DNA from: Pseudoxanthomonas sp. Root630
Lineage (GTDB): Bacteria > Pseudomonadota > Gammaproteobacteria > Xanthomonadales > Xanthomonadaceae
DNA: 64,000 nt
Direction: 5' to 3'
Assembly: GCF_001427585.1 (NCBI RefSeq)
Contig: NZ_LMGY01000017.1
Span: forward strand, 173,863-237,862
Positions within the stretch are counted from its first letter, which is position 1; each line of letters starts with the position of its first letter. The translations under genes and the position numbers were made by a program. This document shows, piece by piece, positions 9,133-18,776 of this stretch. The notes under the pieces are model-generated. The model saw only the letters and a program-made list of their open reading frames with translations, had not been told where the DNA came from and did no database searches.

Positions 9133-11831
9133 TGATGCCGATGCCTTCCGTTTCCATCGCCCGCCGCGTTGCGCCCGGTCTGTGCGCGCTGACCCTGTGT
9201 GTCGCCGCCTGGACCTCCTGGTCCGCGCAGGCGGCCGACGCGAAGCCCTGGCTCGATGCCTCCCGCAGTTTCGAGGCGCGTGCCGCATCGCTGGTCGCGC
9301 AGATGACGCTCGAAGAGAAAGCCGCGCAGATGCAGAACGCTGCGCCGGCCATCGAACGCCTGGGTGTTCCCGCTTACGACTGGTGGAACGAAGCCCTGCA
9401 CGGCGTCGCACGCGCCGGGCAGGCGACGGTGTTCCCGCAAGCCATCGGCTTGGCGGCGACCTTCGACGTGCCGTTGATGGACGAAGTGGCCACCACCATC
9501 AGCGACGAAGCGCGCGCCAAGCACCACCAATTCTTGCGCGACGGCCAGCATGGCCGTTACCAGGGCCTGACGTTCTGGTCGCCGAACATCAACATCTTCC
9601 GCGACCCGCGTTGGGGAAGGGGCCAGGAAACGTACGGCGAGGATCCGTACTTGACCGCGCGCATGGGCGTCGCCTTCGTGCGCGGCCTGCAGGGCGACGA
9701 CCCCGTGTATCGAAAGCTGGACGCCACCGCGAAGCACCTCGCCGTGCACAGCGGCCCCGAGGCCGACCGCCACCATTTCGACGCGCGGCCGAGCAAACGC
9801 GATCTGTACGACACCTACCTGCCGGCGTTCGAAGCCTTGGTGAAGGAGGGCAGGGTGGATGCGGTGATGGGCGCCTATAACCGCGTCTATGGCGAATCCG
9901 CCAGCGCGAGCAGGTTCCTGTTGCGCGACGTGCTGCGCGGCGACTGGGGCTTCAAGGGCTACGTCGTCTCCGACTGCTGGGCCATCGTCGACGTCTGGAA
10001 GAACCACAAGATCGTCGATACCCGCGAGCAGGCCGCTGCGCTGGCCGTGAAGAACGGTACCGAACTCGAATGCGGGGAGGAGTACGCCATGCTGCCCGCG
10101 GCCGTGAGACAGGGCCGGATAAGCGAGGCCGAGATCGACGATGCGGTCACCCGGCTGTTCGCCGCACGCATGCGGCTGGGCATGTTCGATCCGCCGGAGC
10201 GCGTACGTTGGGCGCGCATTCCGTATTCGGTCAACCAGGCGCCCGCGCACGACGCACTGGCGCTGAAGGCCGCACGTTCGTCGCTCGTGCTGCTGAAGAA
10301 CGATGGACTGCTGCCGCTGTCGCGCGACCTGAAGCGTATCGCCGTGATCGGCCCCACCGCCGACGACACGATGGCGCTGCTGGGCAACTACTTCGGTACG
10401 CCGGCTGCCCCGGTGACCGTGTTGCAGGGCATTCGCGAGGCCGCCAAGGGCGTCGACGTGACCTATGCGCGCGGCGTGGACCTGGTGGAGGGTCGCGACG
10501 ATCCGGCGGCGACGCCGCTGATCGAGGCCGCGTACCTGCGGCCGTCCGCCGACTCCCCCGAGCGCGGTCTGCGCGGCGAGTACTTCCGCACCCAGGACCT
10601 GTCCGGTGCGCCCGCGCTGGTACGTACCGATGCGCAGATCGGGTTCCGCTGGGACCGCGGTTCGCCGACCGACAACCTGCTGGCACGGGGTGAGGCGGCA
10701 CCCGGGCAGGGTATTCCCGGCGACCACTTCAGCATCCGCTGGAGCGGGCAACTGCTGCCGCCTGTTTCAGGCCGCTACCGGATCGAAGCAGCTGCAGACG
10801 ACGGCCTCCGCCTCTACGTGGATGGCGAGCGCGTGCTGGACCACTGGACGAACAGCGATCGCCTGCGCAGCGACGGCGTGGAGCTCGACCTGCAGGCCGG
10901 GCGCGCGTACGACCTGCGGCTGGAGTACTACGACGCCGAGCGCGACGCGGGCGTACGCCTGGCCTGGCGGATGCCGGGAGCGAAGCCGCCGTTCGAGGAG
11001 GCGCTGGAGGTCGCGCGCAAGGCGGATGTGGTGGTGTTCGTCGGCGGCCTGACCGGCGATGTCGAAGGCGAGGAGATGACGGTCAACTATCCCGGATTCG
11101 CCGGTGGCGACCGCACGGACCTGCGCCTGCCCGCCACGCAGCGCGCCCTGCTGGAAGCGCTCCATGCCACCGGCAAGCCCGTCGTCCTGGTGCTGACCGG
11201 CGGTTCCGCGCTGGCGGTGGAGTGGGCCGATGCGGAACTGCCGGCGATCCTGATGGGCTGGTATCCGGGACAGCGCGGCGGCACCGCGGTGGGTGAGGCG
11301 CTGTTCGGCGACATCAATCCGGCGGGTCGCTTGCCGGTCACGTTCTACAGGGCCGACCAGGCCATGCCGGCGTTCGACGACTACACGATGGAAGGGCGTA
11401 CCTACCGGTACTTCCGCGGCACGCCGCTGTATCCGTTCGGACATGGTCTCTCGTATACCCGGTTCGACTATCGCGGATTGCGTACCGACGCGCGCTCGGT
11501 TGCCATGGACGGACGCCTGCGCGTCGAGGTGGACGTGGCCAATACCGGAAAGCGCGCGGGCGAGGAGGTGGTGCAGCTGTACCTGCGTCCGCTGCACGCC
11601 AGTCCCGGCGATGCGCAGCAGGACCTGCGCGGGTTCCAGCGTATCCACCTGGCGCCAGGCGAGCGGCGCACGGTGTCGTTCGAGCTGGCACCCGCGAGCG
11701 CATTGCGCCGCTACGACGAGGCCTCCGGGGGATACCTGGTGAAGCCGGGGCGTTATGAGCTGCGTGTCGGCGGTTCGAGCGCCGATGTACGCGCACGCGC
11801 CACCTTCGACGTGGAGGCGCGCCGTGAGTGA
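9129..11831 (+). CDS. GH3 beta-xylosidase/beta-glucosidase with inserted PA14 domain
   Basis: This is a 900-residue exported GH3 enzyme. A signal peptide precedes ADAKPWLD. The TIM barrel runs to about residue 370 with nucleophile Asp282 in GYVVSDCWAI. The alpha/beta sandwich is interrupted at about residues 477-619 by a PA14 module (GLRGEYFRTQDLSG to VRLAWRMPG), which in GH3 enzymes covers the active site and shapes substrate choice. A fibronectin-III-like domain closes the protein. Given its neighbours, xylo-oligosaccharides are the likely substrate, with beta-glucosides possible. Its start overlaps the GH43 stop. Confidence 0.92.
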   Translation: MMMPMPSVSIARRVAPGLCALTLCVAAWTSWSAQAADAKPWLDASRSFEARAASLVAQMTLEEKAAQMQNAAPAIERLGVPAYDWWNEALHGVARAGQATVFPQAIGLAATFDVPLMDEVATTISDEARAKHHQFLRDGQHGRYQGLTFWSPNINIFRDPRWGRGQETYGEDPYLTARMGVAFVRGLQGDDPVYRKLDATAKHLAVHSGPEADRHHFDARPSKRDLYDTYLPAFEALVKEGRVDAVMGAYNRVYGESASASRFLLRDVLRGDWGFKGYVVSDCWAIVDVWKNHKIVDTREQAAALAVKNGTELECGEEYAMLPAAVRQGRISEAEIDDAVTRLFAARMRLGMFDPPERVRWARIPYSVNQAPAHDALALKAARSSLVLLKNDGLLPLSRDLKRIAVIGPTADDTMALLGNYFGTPAAPVTVLQGIREAAKGVDVTYARGVDLVEGRDDPAATPLIEAAYLRPSADSPERGLRGEYFRTQDLSGAPALVRTDAQIGFRWDRGSPTDNLLARGEAAPGQGIPGDHFSIRWSGQLLPPVSGRYRIEAAADDGLRLYVDGERVLDHWTNSDRLRSDGVELDLQAGRAYDLRLEYYDAERDAGVRLAWRMPGAKPPFEEALEVARKADVVVFVGGLTGDVEGEEMTVNYPGFAGGDRTDLRLPATQRALLEALHATGKPVVLVLTGGSALAVEWADAELPAILMGWYPGQRGGTAVGEALFGDINPAGRLPVTFYRADQAMPAFDDYTMEGRTYRYFRGTPLYPFGHGLSYTRFDYRGLRTDARSVAMDGRLRVEVDVANTGKRAGEEVVQLYLRPLHASPGDAQQDLRGFQRIHLAPGERRTVSFELAPASALRRYDEASGGYLVKPGRYELRVGGSSADVRARATFDVEARRE

Positions 11832-11887
11832 CACGCCGTGCCCCATGCTTGACCTGCCACCTTCTCCAACCCAGGGAAAACCGCCGC

Positions 11888-13372
11888 ATGGCCAGTGCTG
11901 AACACCGCCTCTCGATCCGCGAAAAGCTGGGCTACAGCCTGGGCGACTTGGCCGCGAATCTCATCTTCCAGACGCTGATCACGTACCTCGCCTTCTTCTA
12001 CACCGACGTCTACCGGCTGCCACCCGCGACCGCTGCGACGATCATCTTCGTGGTCGGCCTGGTGGGGGCCTTCGTCTTCACGCCACTGATCGGCATCGCC
12101 GCCGACCGCACTGCGACGCGCTGGGGCAAGTTCCGGCCCTGGATCCTGTGGACGGCGATCCCGTTCGGCGTGCTGTCGCTGCTGGCGTTCAGCACGCCGG
12201 ATTTCAGCGAACGCGGAAAGATCGCGTATGCGCTGGCTACCTACAGCCTGCTGGTGCTCGTATACGCGGCGAACAACCTGCCGTACTCCGCATTGAGCGG
12301 CGTGCTCACCGGCAGCATGGCCCAGCGCAACAGCCTGTCGGCGTACCGATTCGTCGCCGTGATGATTGCGCAGTTCGTCATCCAGGTCCTGCTGATGCCG
12401 CTCGTGCTCATCCTCGGCGATGGCGATCGCGTCCAGGGGTTCGAGCGGGTGATGACGGTTTTCGCCATCGTCGGCACGGTCTTCTTCCTGGTCACGTTCC
12501 TGACGACCCGGGAACGGGTGGTGCCGACCAGGGCGCAGTCCTCCGGCGTGTTGCAGGACCTGGCCGACCTGCTGCGCAACCGGCCATGGCAGGTCATGCT
12601 GGTGCTGACGGTGCTGGTCTTCGTCAACCTGGCCTTGAAGGGCGGCACCTACATCTACTATTTCCAGTACTACATGAGCGAAGCGGCGCTCGCGTCGTTC
12701 CTCGATGCTTCGGGGTTCAATGCTCTCATCACCGGTCTCAACGCCGCGCTGACCAGCGCGGGCCTGGCCGGATTCCAGTGGCCCGAGGATCCGGCCACCT
12801 CCGCCTTCAGCCTGTTCAACGGCAGCGGCATCCTCTGCATGATCCTCGGTATCGGGGCGTCGCGCCGGCTGGCGGATCGGTTCGGCAAGCGCGACGTGTT
12901 CGGCGGCGCGCTGTTCGTATCCACCCTTTTCCTGCTGGCGTTCTACGTCTTCCCGCCGACCGCGGTACCGATGGTGTTCGGCGCCTTCATGCTGCACGGG
13001 TTCTGCTACGGCATCACGATCCCGCTGCTGTGGGCGATGACCGCCGATGTCGCCGACTACTCCGAATGGAAGAACGACCGCCGCGCCACGGCGATCATCT
13101 TCTCCGCGATGCTGTGCGGGCTGAAGATCGGGCTCAGCGTGGGTGGCGCGCTGGTGGCCGGCATCCTGGCGCACCACGGCTACCAGGCAGGCGCGGACCA
13201 GCAGCCCGCGGCCGTCGTGGACGGCATCCGCATGACGGTGAGCCTCTATTGCTCCCTTCCATTCCTGGCCGCCGTGGCCCTGCTCTTCATCTACGAAATC
13301 GACAAGCGCATGGAGACGCGCATCGAACACGAACTCGACCAGCGTCGCCGCACCACCGGCGCGGTGGCCTGA
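11888..13372 (+). CDS. GPH-family glycoside/pentoside:cation symporter
   Basis: This is a 494-residue inner-membrane transporter of the glycoside-pentoside-hexuronide:cation symporter family (MelB/XynP type). It opens with SIREKLGYSLGDLAANLIFQ and contains about 12 hydrophobic segments; a conserved stretch in the C-terminal half reads WAMTADVADYSEWKNDRRAT. The start at 11888 matches the family's usual beginning, leaving a 56-base gap after the GH3 gene. Placed among xylan hydrolases, it probably imports xylobiose and other xylo-oligosaccharides or glucuronosyl-xylosides. Confidence 0.9.
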   Translation: MASAEHRLSIREKLGYSLGDLAANLIFQTLITYLAFFYTDVYRLPPATAATIIFVVGLVGAFVFTPLIGIAADRTATRWGKFRPWILWTAIPFGVLSLLAFSTPDFSERGKIAYALATYSLLVLVYAANNLPYSALSGVLTGSMAQRNSLSAYRFVAVMIAQFVIQVLLMPLVLILGDGDRVQGFERVMTVFAIVGTVFFLVTFLTTRERVVPTRAQSSGVLQDLADLLRNRPWQVMLVLTVLVFVNLALKGGTYIYYFQYYMSEAALASFLDASGFNALITGLNAALTSAGLAGFQWPEDPATSAFSLFNGSGILCMILGIGASRRLADRFGKRDVFGGALFVSTLFLLAFYVFPPTAVPMVFGAFMLHGFCYGITIPLLWAMTADVADYSEWKNDRRATAIIFSAMLCGLKIGLSVGGALVAGILAHHGYQAGADQQPAAVVDGIRMTVSLYCSLPFLAAVALLFIYEIDKRMETRIEHELDQRRRTTGAVA

Positions 13373-13378
13373 TCCTGG

Positions 13379-14425
13379 ATGCCGACGATGACCGACACGC
13401 TCCTCCACGACGACGCCACCACGCATGAAGCACGCCTCAAGCACTTGGCGGCGCACGCCATCTCCAGGCCGCTGGTGACCCATATCTACACCGCTGATCC
13501 CTCGGCCCACGTGTTCGAGGGGCGGCTCTACATCTATCCCTCGCACGACATCGATGGCGGTGCGCCGTTCGACGACGAAGGCGGGCATTTCGGCATGGAG
13601 GACTACCACGTGCTGAGGATGGATACACCGGACGGGGAGGTCACCGATTGCGGCGTGGTCCTGCACGTGCGCGACGTGCCGTGGGCCGACCGACAGATGT
13701 GGGCGCCGGACGCGGCCTCGCGCGATGGCAGGTACTACCTGTATTTTCCGGCCAAGGACGACAGCGGCCTGTTCCGCATCGGCGTGGCCGTCAGCGATCG
13801 TCCGGAGGGGCCTTTCTCAGCCGAGCGAGAGCCCATTCCCGGCGCGTACTCGATCGATCCGGCCGTATTCCAGGACGATGACGGCACGCACTACCTGTAC
13901 TTCGGTGGGATCTGGGGCGGACAGCTGCAGAAATACCGGGAGAACCACTACGACGCATCACACGAGGAGCCTGCCGGCGATGCGCCCGCGCTAGGTCCCC
14001 GTATCGCGCGACTGGATGCCAGCATGACGGCGCTGGCCGAACCGACGCGCGAGGTGGTGATTCTCGACGAAATCGGGAAACCGCTGCGCGCTGACGATCA
14101 CGCACGGCGCTTCTTCGAAGGGCCGTGGATGCACAAGTACGAAGGCCGCTATTACCTGTCGTACTCGACCGGCAATACGCATCTGTTGTGCTACGCCGTA
14201 AGCGACAACCCGTACGGGCCTTTCCGGCATGCGGGCGTGATCCTGAAGCCGGTCGTCGGCTGGACTACCCATCACTCGATCTGCGCGTTCGGTGGCCAGT
14301 GGCACCTGTTCTATCACGACGCACTGCATTCCGGTGGCGTCACGCATCTGCGCACGGCCAAGTGCACGGTGCTGCATCATGAGTCAGATGGAAGCATCCG
14401 CACGATCGATCCCTATGGCGGATGA
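13379..14425 (+). CDS. GH43 family glycoside hydrolase, no signal peptide
   Basis: This 348-residue glycosidase begins the GH43 propeller at HIYTADPSAHVFEGRLYIYP with the likely general base Asp40; the acid is probably in FFEGPWMHKYEGRYYLSY. No signal peptide is evident, so it should act in the cytoplasm on oligosaccharides imported by the symporter just upstream. GH43 members of this type include exo-xylanases, beta-xylosidases and arabinofuranosidases. The start is 6 bases after the symporter stop; an alternative ATG lies three codons in. Its end overlaps the epimerase start by 11 bases. Confidence 0.88.
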   Translation: MPTMTDTLLHDDATTHEARLKHLAAHAISRPLVTHIYTADPSAHVFEGRLYIYPSHDIDGGAPFDDEGGHFGMEDYHVLRMDTPDGEVTDCGVVLHVRDVPWADRQMWAPDAASRDGRYYLYFPAKDDSGLFRIGVAVSDRPEGPFSAEREPIPGAYSIDPAVFQDDDGTHYLYFGGIWGGQLQKYRENHYDASHEEPAGDAPALGPRIARLDASMTALAEPTREVVILDEIGKPLRADDHARRFFEGPWMHKYEGRYYLSYSTGNTHLLCYAVSDNPYGPFRHAGVILKPVVGWTTHHSICAFGGQWHLFYHDALHSGGVTHLRTAKCTVLHHESDGSIRTIDPYGG

Positions 14426-15260
14426 CGGGCCTCGCGACGCATGGGATGACGCGCTGGCGCCGATGCCTCCGGGTCCGTTGCACTGGTTGCGGCGCGGCCC
14501 TTTGGAAGTGGCCTTGGCGCCCGAGGCCGGCGGCCGTCTCGCGCAGATCAGGTTCGCCGGCGTGGACTGGCTGCTCGGCCCCGACGAAGCACCTGCGACG
14601 ATCGGGTGGGGCTGCTATCCCATGGTGCCGTGGGCGGGCAGGGTGAGGGAAGGGCGCTTCGACTTCGGTGGGCGCGCATACCGGGTACCGACGAACTTCG
14701 GTTCGCACGCCATCCATGGCGTCGGCTACTCGCGCGCATGGCGGCTCGATGCACCGCATCCTTCGCAGGCCATCCTGTCGCTGGCACTGCCACGCGACGG
14801 CTATTGGCCCTTCGGCGGCGTTGCACAGCAGTCCGTGACGCTCACCGGCAACATCCTTCACCTGATGTTGTCCGTGCAGGCGGAAGACCTGGCCATGCCA
14901 GCCGCATTGGGTTGGCATCCCTGGTTTCGCAAGCCCGATGGCCTGGAATTCCATCCTGAGGCGATGTATCCCCTCGACGCGTCGGGCATCGCAACGTTGC
15001 CCACCGTGCCGCCTACGCCTGGGCCTTGGGACGACTGCTTCGTCGTGCGGAAAGAGATCGTGCTCGAGCGGGAGAGGCAGCGCCTCTGCCTGCGTGCCGA
15101 TACGGACCACTGGGTCGTCTTTGATGGTGCCGCACTCGCCACGTGCGTAGAGCCGCAGACGGGCCCGCCAGATGCCTTCAGTCTGGCGCCGCACATCCTG
15201 TCACCGGGCCAGCGGCTCGCCCTGACGTTCGAGCTCGCGTGGCATCCTGCTGAGGTGTAA
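14415..15260 (+). CDS. Aldose 1-epimerase (mutarotase) family protein
   Basis: This 281-residue protein is of the galactose mutarotase/aldose 1-epimerase fold, interconverting alpha and beta anomers of free sugars. Seen are the substrate-binding segment YPMVPWAGRVREGRF, the histidine segment GSHAIHGVGYSRAW, and GWHPWFRK. It overlaps the preceding GH43 gene by 11 bases and is the last gene of the xylan cluster. A role in mutarotating released xylose or arabinose for the downstream isomerase is inferred from context. No clear terminator follows. Confidence 0.85.
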   Translation: MADDGPRDAWDDALAPMPPGPLHWLRRGPLEVALAPEAGGRLAQIRFAGVDWLLGPDEAPATIGWGCYPMVPWAGRVREGRFDFGGRAYRVPTNFGSHAIHGVGYSRAWRLDAPHPSQAILSLALPRDGYWPFGGVAQQSVTLTGNILHLMLSVQAEDLAMPAALGWHPWFRKPDGLEFHPEAMYPLDASGIATLPTVPPTPGPWDDCFVVRKEIVLERERQRLCLRADTDHWVVFDGAALATCVEPQTGPPDAFSLAPHILSPGQRLALTFELAWHPAEV

Positions 15261-15383
15261 AGCAGGAGCACAAGGACACCGGGAGTGGCACTGCGGCGCA
15301 CGCGCAGTACTCGGATTGTTGTGCCTCGCAACATAAGAATTCGTGCGCCACGTCTTGCATGTGAGCACTTGGCTGCTTTATGG

Positions 15384-15397
15384 TGCAATCGATTGCA
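15384..15397. promoter_or_regulatory. LacI-type operator TGCAATCGATTGCA (copy 1)
   Basis: This perfect 14-bp palindrome with central CG lies in the 302-base gap before the + strand oxidoreductase operon. The identical core recurs at 24255-24268 beside a LacI gene, so it is almost certainly that repressor's operator. A possible promoter precedes it: TTGCAT at 15355 and TTTATG at 15377, 16 bases apart. This would put the operator at the transcription start, with a 5' leader of about 165 bases. Nothing else was recognised in 15261-15562. Confidence 0.75.
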
Positions 15398-15562
15398 TTG
15401 AGGCGAAACGTCGAAGCTTCGTGCCGGTTGGGAGGCCGGGAAATCGATGTATGTCTATCCGATCGGGCCGGCATTTCGCATCGCGTGCGATGCATCTTCT
15501 TCCGTGATGACCGCGATGTCTGGAACACGGATTCCAGGCGTCGCCGCTCCGAGGCCCGGTGT

Positions 15563-16441
15563 GTGAGCGTGCAGGGCACGGGGTTCACACGCAGGGATGC
15601 GCTGCGCGCCGCCGTGGTGGGCGGCGTTGGGCTGGCCAGTGCCGGGTTGGTAGCCGGAACCGGTGAAACGACGCCGCTCAAGGGTAGGCTGAAGCACTCC
15701 GTTGCGCGCTGGACTTTCCCGAAACTGTCGATTGTTCAGTTGTGCGAAGCAGTCAGGGGCATCGGATTCGCCGCCATCGATCTGGTCGGGCCTGAAGACT
15801 GGCCGACGCTGAAGACGCATGGGGTGTTCAGCTCGATGTGCAACGGCGCAGAACTTGGCCTGGACAAGGGCTTTGCCGCGCCGCAGTTCCATGATGAGCT
15901 GGTCGACCGCTATACGCGCCACATCGATCTGGTGGCCGACGCCGGTTACCACAATCTCATATGCTTCTCGGGCAATCGCAACGGCATGGACCCGCAGGAG
16001 GGCCTGGCCAACGCCGAAGCCGGTTTGAAGCGGATCCTGGGCCATGCGGAGAAGCGCGGCGTCACGCTGGTCATGGAACTGCTGAATTCCAAGGTGGATC
16101 ACCCCGACTACCTGTGCGATCGCTCCGGCTGGGGCGTGGCGCTGTGCGAGCGCTTGGGCTCCGATCGTTTCGGCCTGCTTTACGACATCTACCACATGCA
16201 GATCATGGAAGGCGACGTGATCGCCACGATCCGCAAACACCATGCCTTCTTCAAGCATTACCACACCGCGGGCGTGCCTGGCCGACATGAGATCGGCGAG
16301 GACCAGGAGCTCAACTATCGCGCCATCTGTCGCGCTATCCGCGATACCGGCTTCGACGGCTACATCGCGCAGGAATTCGTGCCTGCCGCCGCCGATCCGA
16401 TCTCTTCGCTGCGCGAAGCGATACGCCTGTGTGACGTCTGA
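15563..16441 (+). CDS. Tat-exported TIM-barrel sugar isomerase (hydroxypyruvate isomerase-like)
   Basis: This protein of about 292 residues begins with a twin-arginine signal (FTRRDALRAAVVGGVG) and continues into a sugar phosphate isomerase/epimerase (AP endonuclease 2-type) barrel. Metal-binding strands are visible: VMELLNSK, GLLYDIYHMQIME, FKHYHTAGVPGRHEIG and GYIAQEFVPA. The closest named family is hydroxypyruvate isomerase. The frame is open up to an ATG at 15380, but that would overlap the operator and add 61 basic residues, so GTG 15563 (or 15569) is preferred. In this cluster it may act on periplasmic keto-sugars. Confidence 0.82.
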   Translation: MSVQGTGFTRRDALRAAVVGGVGLASAGLVAGTGETTPLKGRLKHSVARWTFPKLSIVQLCEAVRGIGFAAIDLVGPEDWPTLKTHGVFSSMCNGAELGLDKGFAAPQFHDELVDRYTRHIDLVADAGYHNLICFSGNRNGMDPQEGLANAEAGLKRILGHAEKRGVTLVMELLNSKVDHPDYLCDRSGWGVALCERLGSDRFGLLYDIYHMQIMEGDVIATIRKHHAFFKHYHTAGVPGRHEIGEDQELNYRAICRAIRDTGFDGYIAQEFVPAAADPISSLREAIRLCDV

Positions 16442-16468
16442 ATCCGATATCCACCGAGGCAAACACCC

Positions 16469-18154
16469 ATGGTAGACAATCACTACGACGCCATCGTCGT
16501 CGGCTCGGGAATCAGCGGCGGCTGGGCCGCCAAGGAACTGACCGAAAAAGGCCTCAAAGTGTTGATGCTTGAACGCGGGCGTAACATCGAACACGTCAAG
16601 GGCTACGTGAACGCGATGAAGGAGTCGTGGGACTTTCCCCATCGCAATCATCCCACCCAGGAGATGCGGGCGAAGTTCCCGGTCCGCGTGCGCGATGGCG
16701 GCCTTGGCGAGAGCACGCTGGACATGTGGGCGAACGAGCAGGATTGCCCTTATACGGAAACCAAGCGTTTCGATTGGTACCGCGGCTACCATGTCGGGGG
16801 GCGATCGCTGCTCTGGGGCCGACAGAGCTATCGTTTGTCGGATCTGGATTTCGAAGCGAACCTGAAAGAGGGGGTCGCTACCGACTGGCCGATCCGCTAT
16901 GCCGACATCGCGCCCTGGTACGACTACGTCGAGAAGTTCGCGGGTATCGCCGGCACGCGTGAGGGTCTGGATGTGCTGCCCGACGGCGAATTCCTTCCCC
17001 CCATTCCGCTGAACATCGTCGAGAAAGACGTGGCGTTGCGTATCAAGCAGGCCTTCGGTGGTACGCGCCATCTGATCCACTCGCGCACCGCCAACATCAC
17101 CCAGCCCAAGCCCGAACAGGGCCGGGTCAACTGCCAGTACCGCAACAAGTGCATCCTGGGCTGTCCGTTCGGTGCGTACTTTTCCACCCAATCGGCCACG
17201 CTGCCGGCTGCGATGAAGACGGGCAACCTGACGCTGCGGCCGTTCTCGATCGTCAAGGAGGTGTTGTACGACAAGGATCGCAAGCGAGCGCGGGGGGTGG
17301 AGATCATCGATGCCGAAAGTGGCCAGACCTACCAGTACACGGCCAAGGTCGTCTTCCTCAATGCTTCTTCCTTCAATTCCACGTGGTTGCTGATGAACTC
17401 GGCCACCGATGTCTGGGAAGGTGGCCTGGGCTCTTCCTCGGGCGAACTGGGACACAACGTCATGGACCATCATTTCCGCGTGGGCGCATCGGGCCGCGTC
17501 GATGGTTACGAGGACAAGTACTACTCCGGTCGTCGTCCCTGCGGTTTCTACATTCCGCGCTTCCGCAACGTCGGCAGCGACAAGCGCGCTTATGCACGCG
17601 GCTTCGGCTATCAGGGCGGCGCCAGCCGCACCGGCTGGTCCCGCGAGATCGCCGAACTCAACATCGGCGCCGAGTTGAAGGACGCACTGACCCAGCCCGG
17701 CGACTGGCGAATCGGCATGACCGGATTCGGCGAGATGCTGCCGTACCACGACAACCGGATCAGCCTGGATCCGGGCCGCAAGGACAAGTGGGGCCTGCCG
17801 GTGCTGGCGATGGACGTGTCCATGCGCGAGAACGAACTGGCGATGCGCAAGGACATGGGCAGCGATGCCGCCGAAATGCTCGAGGCCGCAGGCATCAAGG
17901 ATGTGAAGGCGCATGACAACGACTACGCGCCTGGCATGGGCATCCATGAAATGGGAACCGCACGGATGGGACGCGACAGGAAGAATTCGGTTCTGAACAT
18001 GCACAACCAGGTCTGGGATGCGCCGAACGTCTACGTGACCGACGGCGCCTGCATGACCTCCAGCGCCTGCGTGAATCCGTCGCTGACGTACATGGCGCTG
18101 ACCGCAAGGGCGGCGGACCACGCGGTGCGCGAACTCAAGGCGGGGAACCTGTGA
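16469..18154 (+). CDS. GMC-family FAD-dependent sugar dehydrogenase (glucoside 3-dehydrogenase-like)
   Basis: This 561-residue GMC oxidoreductase has the FAD dinucleotide motif VVGSGISGG at residues 9-17 and VGGRSLLWGRQSYRL. The C-terminal active-site segment is IHEMGTARMG plus TSSACVNPSLTYMALT. A cysteine group, C222-x5-C228-x3-C232 (NKCILGCPFG), resembles the iron-sulfur site of heteromeric FAD glucose dehydrogenases. It has no signal peptide, but the next gene encodes a small Tat-signal subunit; such pairs are co-exported. With the cytochrome c at 19560-19862 it would oxidise glycosides at C3 (inference from family and cluster). Confidence 0.9.
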   Translation: MVDNHYDAIVVGSGISGGWAAKELTEKGLKVLMLERGRNIEHVKGYVNAMKESWDFPHRNHPTQEMRAKFPVRVRDGGLGESTLDMWANEQDCPYTETKRFDWYRGYHVGGRSLLWGRQSYRLSDLDFEANLKEGVATDWPIRYADIAPWYDYVEKFAGIAGTREGLDVLPDGEFLPPIPLNIVEKDVALRIKQAFGGTRHLIHSRTANITQPKPEQGRVNCQYRNKCILGCPFGAYFSTQSATLPAAMKTGNLTLRPFSIVKEVLYDKDRKRARGVEIIDAESGQTYQYTAKVVFLNASSFNSTWLLMNSATDVWEGGLGSSSGELGHNVMDHHFRVGASGRVDGYEDKYYSGRRPCGFYIPRFRNVGSDKRAYARGFGYQGGASRTGWSREIAELNIGAELKDALTQPGDWRIGMTGFGEMLPYHDNRISLDPGRKDKWGLPVLAMDVSMRENELAMRKDMGSDAAEMLEAAGIKDVKAHDNDYAPGMGIHEMGTARMGRDRKNSVLNMHNQVWDAPNVYVTDGACMTSSACVNPSLTYMALTARAADHAVRELKAGNL

Positions 18155-18729
18155 TGGAGCGTCGAGAACTTCTGAAGATGATCGCCGCTGCCACGGGCGC
18201 GGCCATGATCGGCCTGCCTGCGTCCGCCTACGCGCAAGGGCCTGTTCCGGGCGGCGCGAGCGCCTTTTCCGCTAGCGATGTCGCGTTGCTGGACGAAGTG
18301 GCCGATACCATTCTGCCGCGTACCAGGACGCCGGGCGCCAAAGATGCGGGTGCGGGGGCTTTCATCGCCCGGTACGTGGTCGACTGCTACACGCCTGAGA
18401 ACCAGGCGATTCTCCGGGACGGTCTGGCCGATCTGGACCGACGCGGCGGCCGGCGTTTTCTTGCGCTGACGCACGAGGCGCGCACCGCGCTCCTGCGCAC
18501 GCTGGATGCCGAAGCCAGGACGCAGCTGGCCGCCACGGCGAGGGGCGGCGGCGGCAATCGAGGGCCATTGAAGGCGCACTACTTCACGATGCTCAAGCAA
18601 CTGGCCATCTTCAGCTTCTTCACCTCGCGCCAGGGTGCAACCGAGGCGCTGCAGTACGTCGCCGTGCCGGGGCGCTATGACGGCGATCTGGCGTACACGC
18701 CGGGCACGCCCGCATGGGCCACCGAATGA
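18154..18729 (+). CDS. Gluconate 2-dehydrogenase subunit 3 family protein (small dehydrogenase subunit)
   Basis: This 191-residue protein has an N-terminal Tat signal, ERRELLKMIAAATGAAMIG, and a helical body typical of the gluconate-2-dehydrogenase subunit-3 family (SDVALLDEVADTILPRT). Such subunits partner GMC dehydrogenases and carry them through the Tat pathway. The ATG at 18154 shares its A with the TGA of the dehydrogenase gene, implying coupled translation and a 1:1 complex. GTG 18151 is an alternative start. The C-terminal TPGTPAWATE is also usual for the family. Confidence 0.88.
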   Translation: MERRELLKMIAAATGAAMIGLPASAYAQGPVPGGASAFSASDVALLDEVADTILPRTRTPGAKDAGAGAFIARYVVDCYTPENQAILRDGLADLDRRGGRRFLALTHEARTALLRTLDAEARTQLAATARGGGGNRGPLKAHYFTMLKQLAIFSFFTSRQGATEALQYVAVPGRYDGDLAYTPGTPAWATE

Positions 18730-18776
18730 GCGGGCCATGCGATCCGCCTGAGCCTCACTCCCTCACTGGAAACGCC

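Noticed and set aside
15380-15562. ATG-initiated extension of the Tat isomerase
   Set aside because: It would start at the operator and place 61 basic residues before the twin-arginine signal, which must be near the N-terminus.
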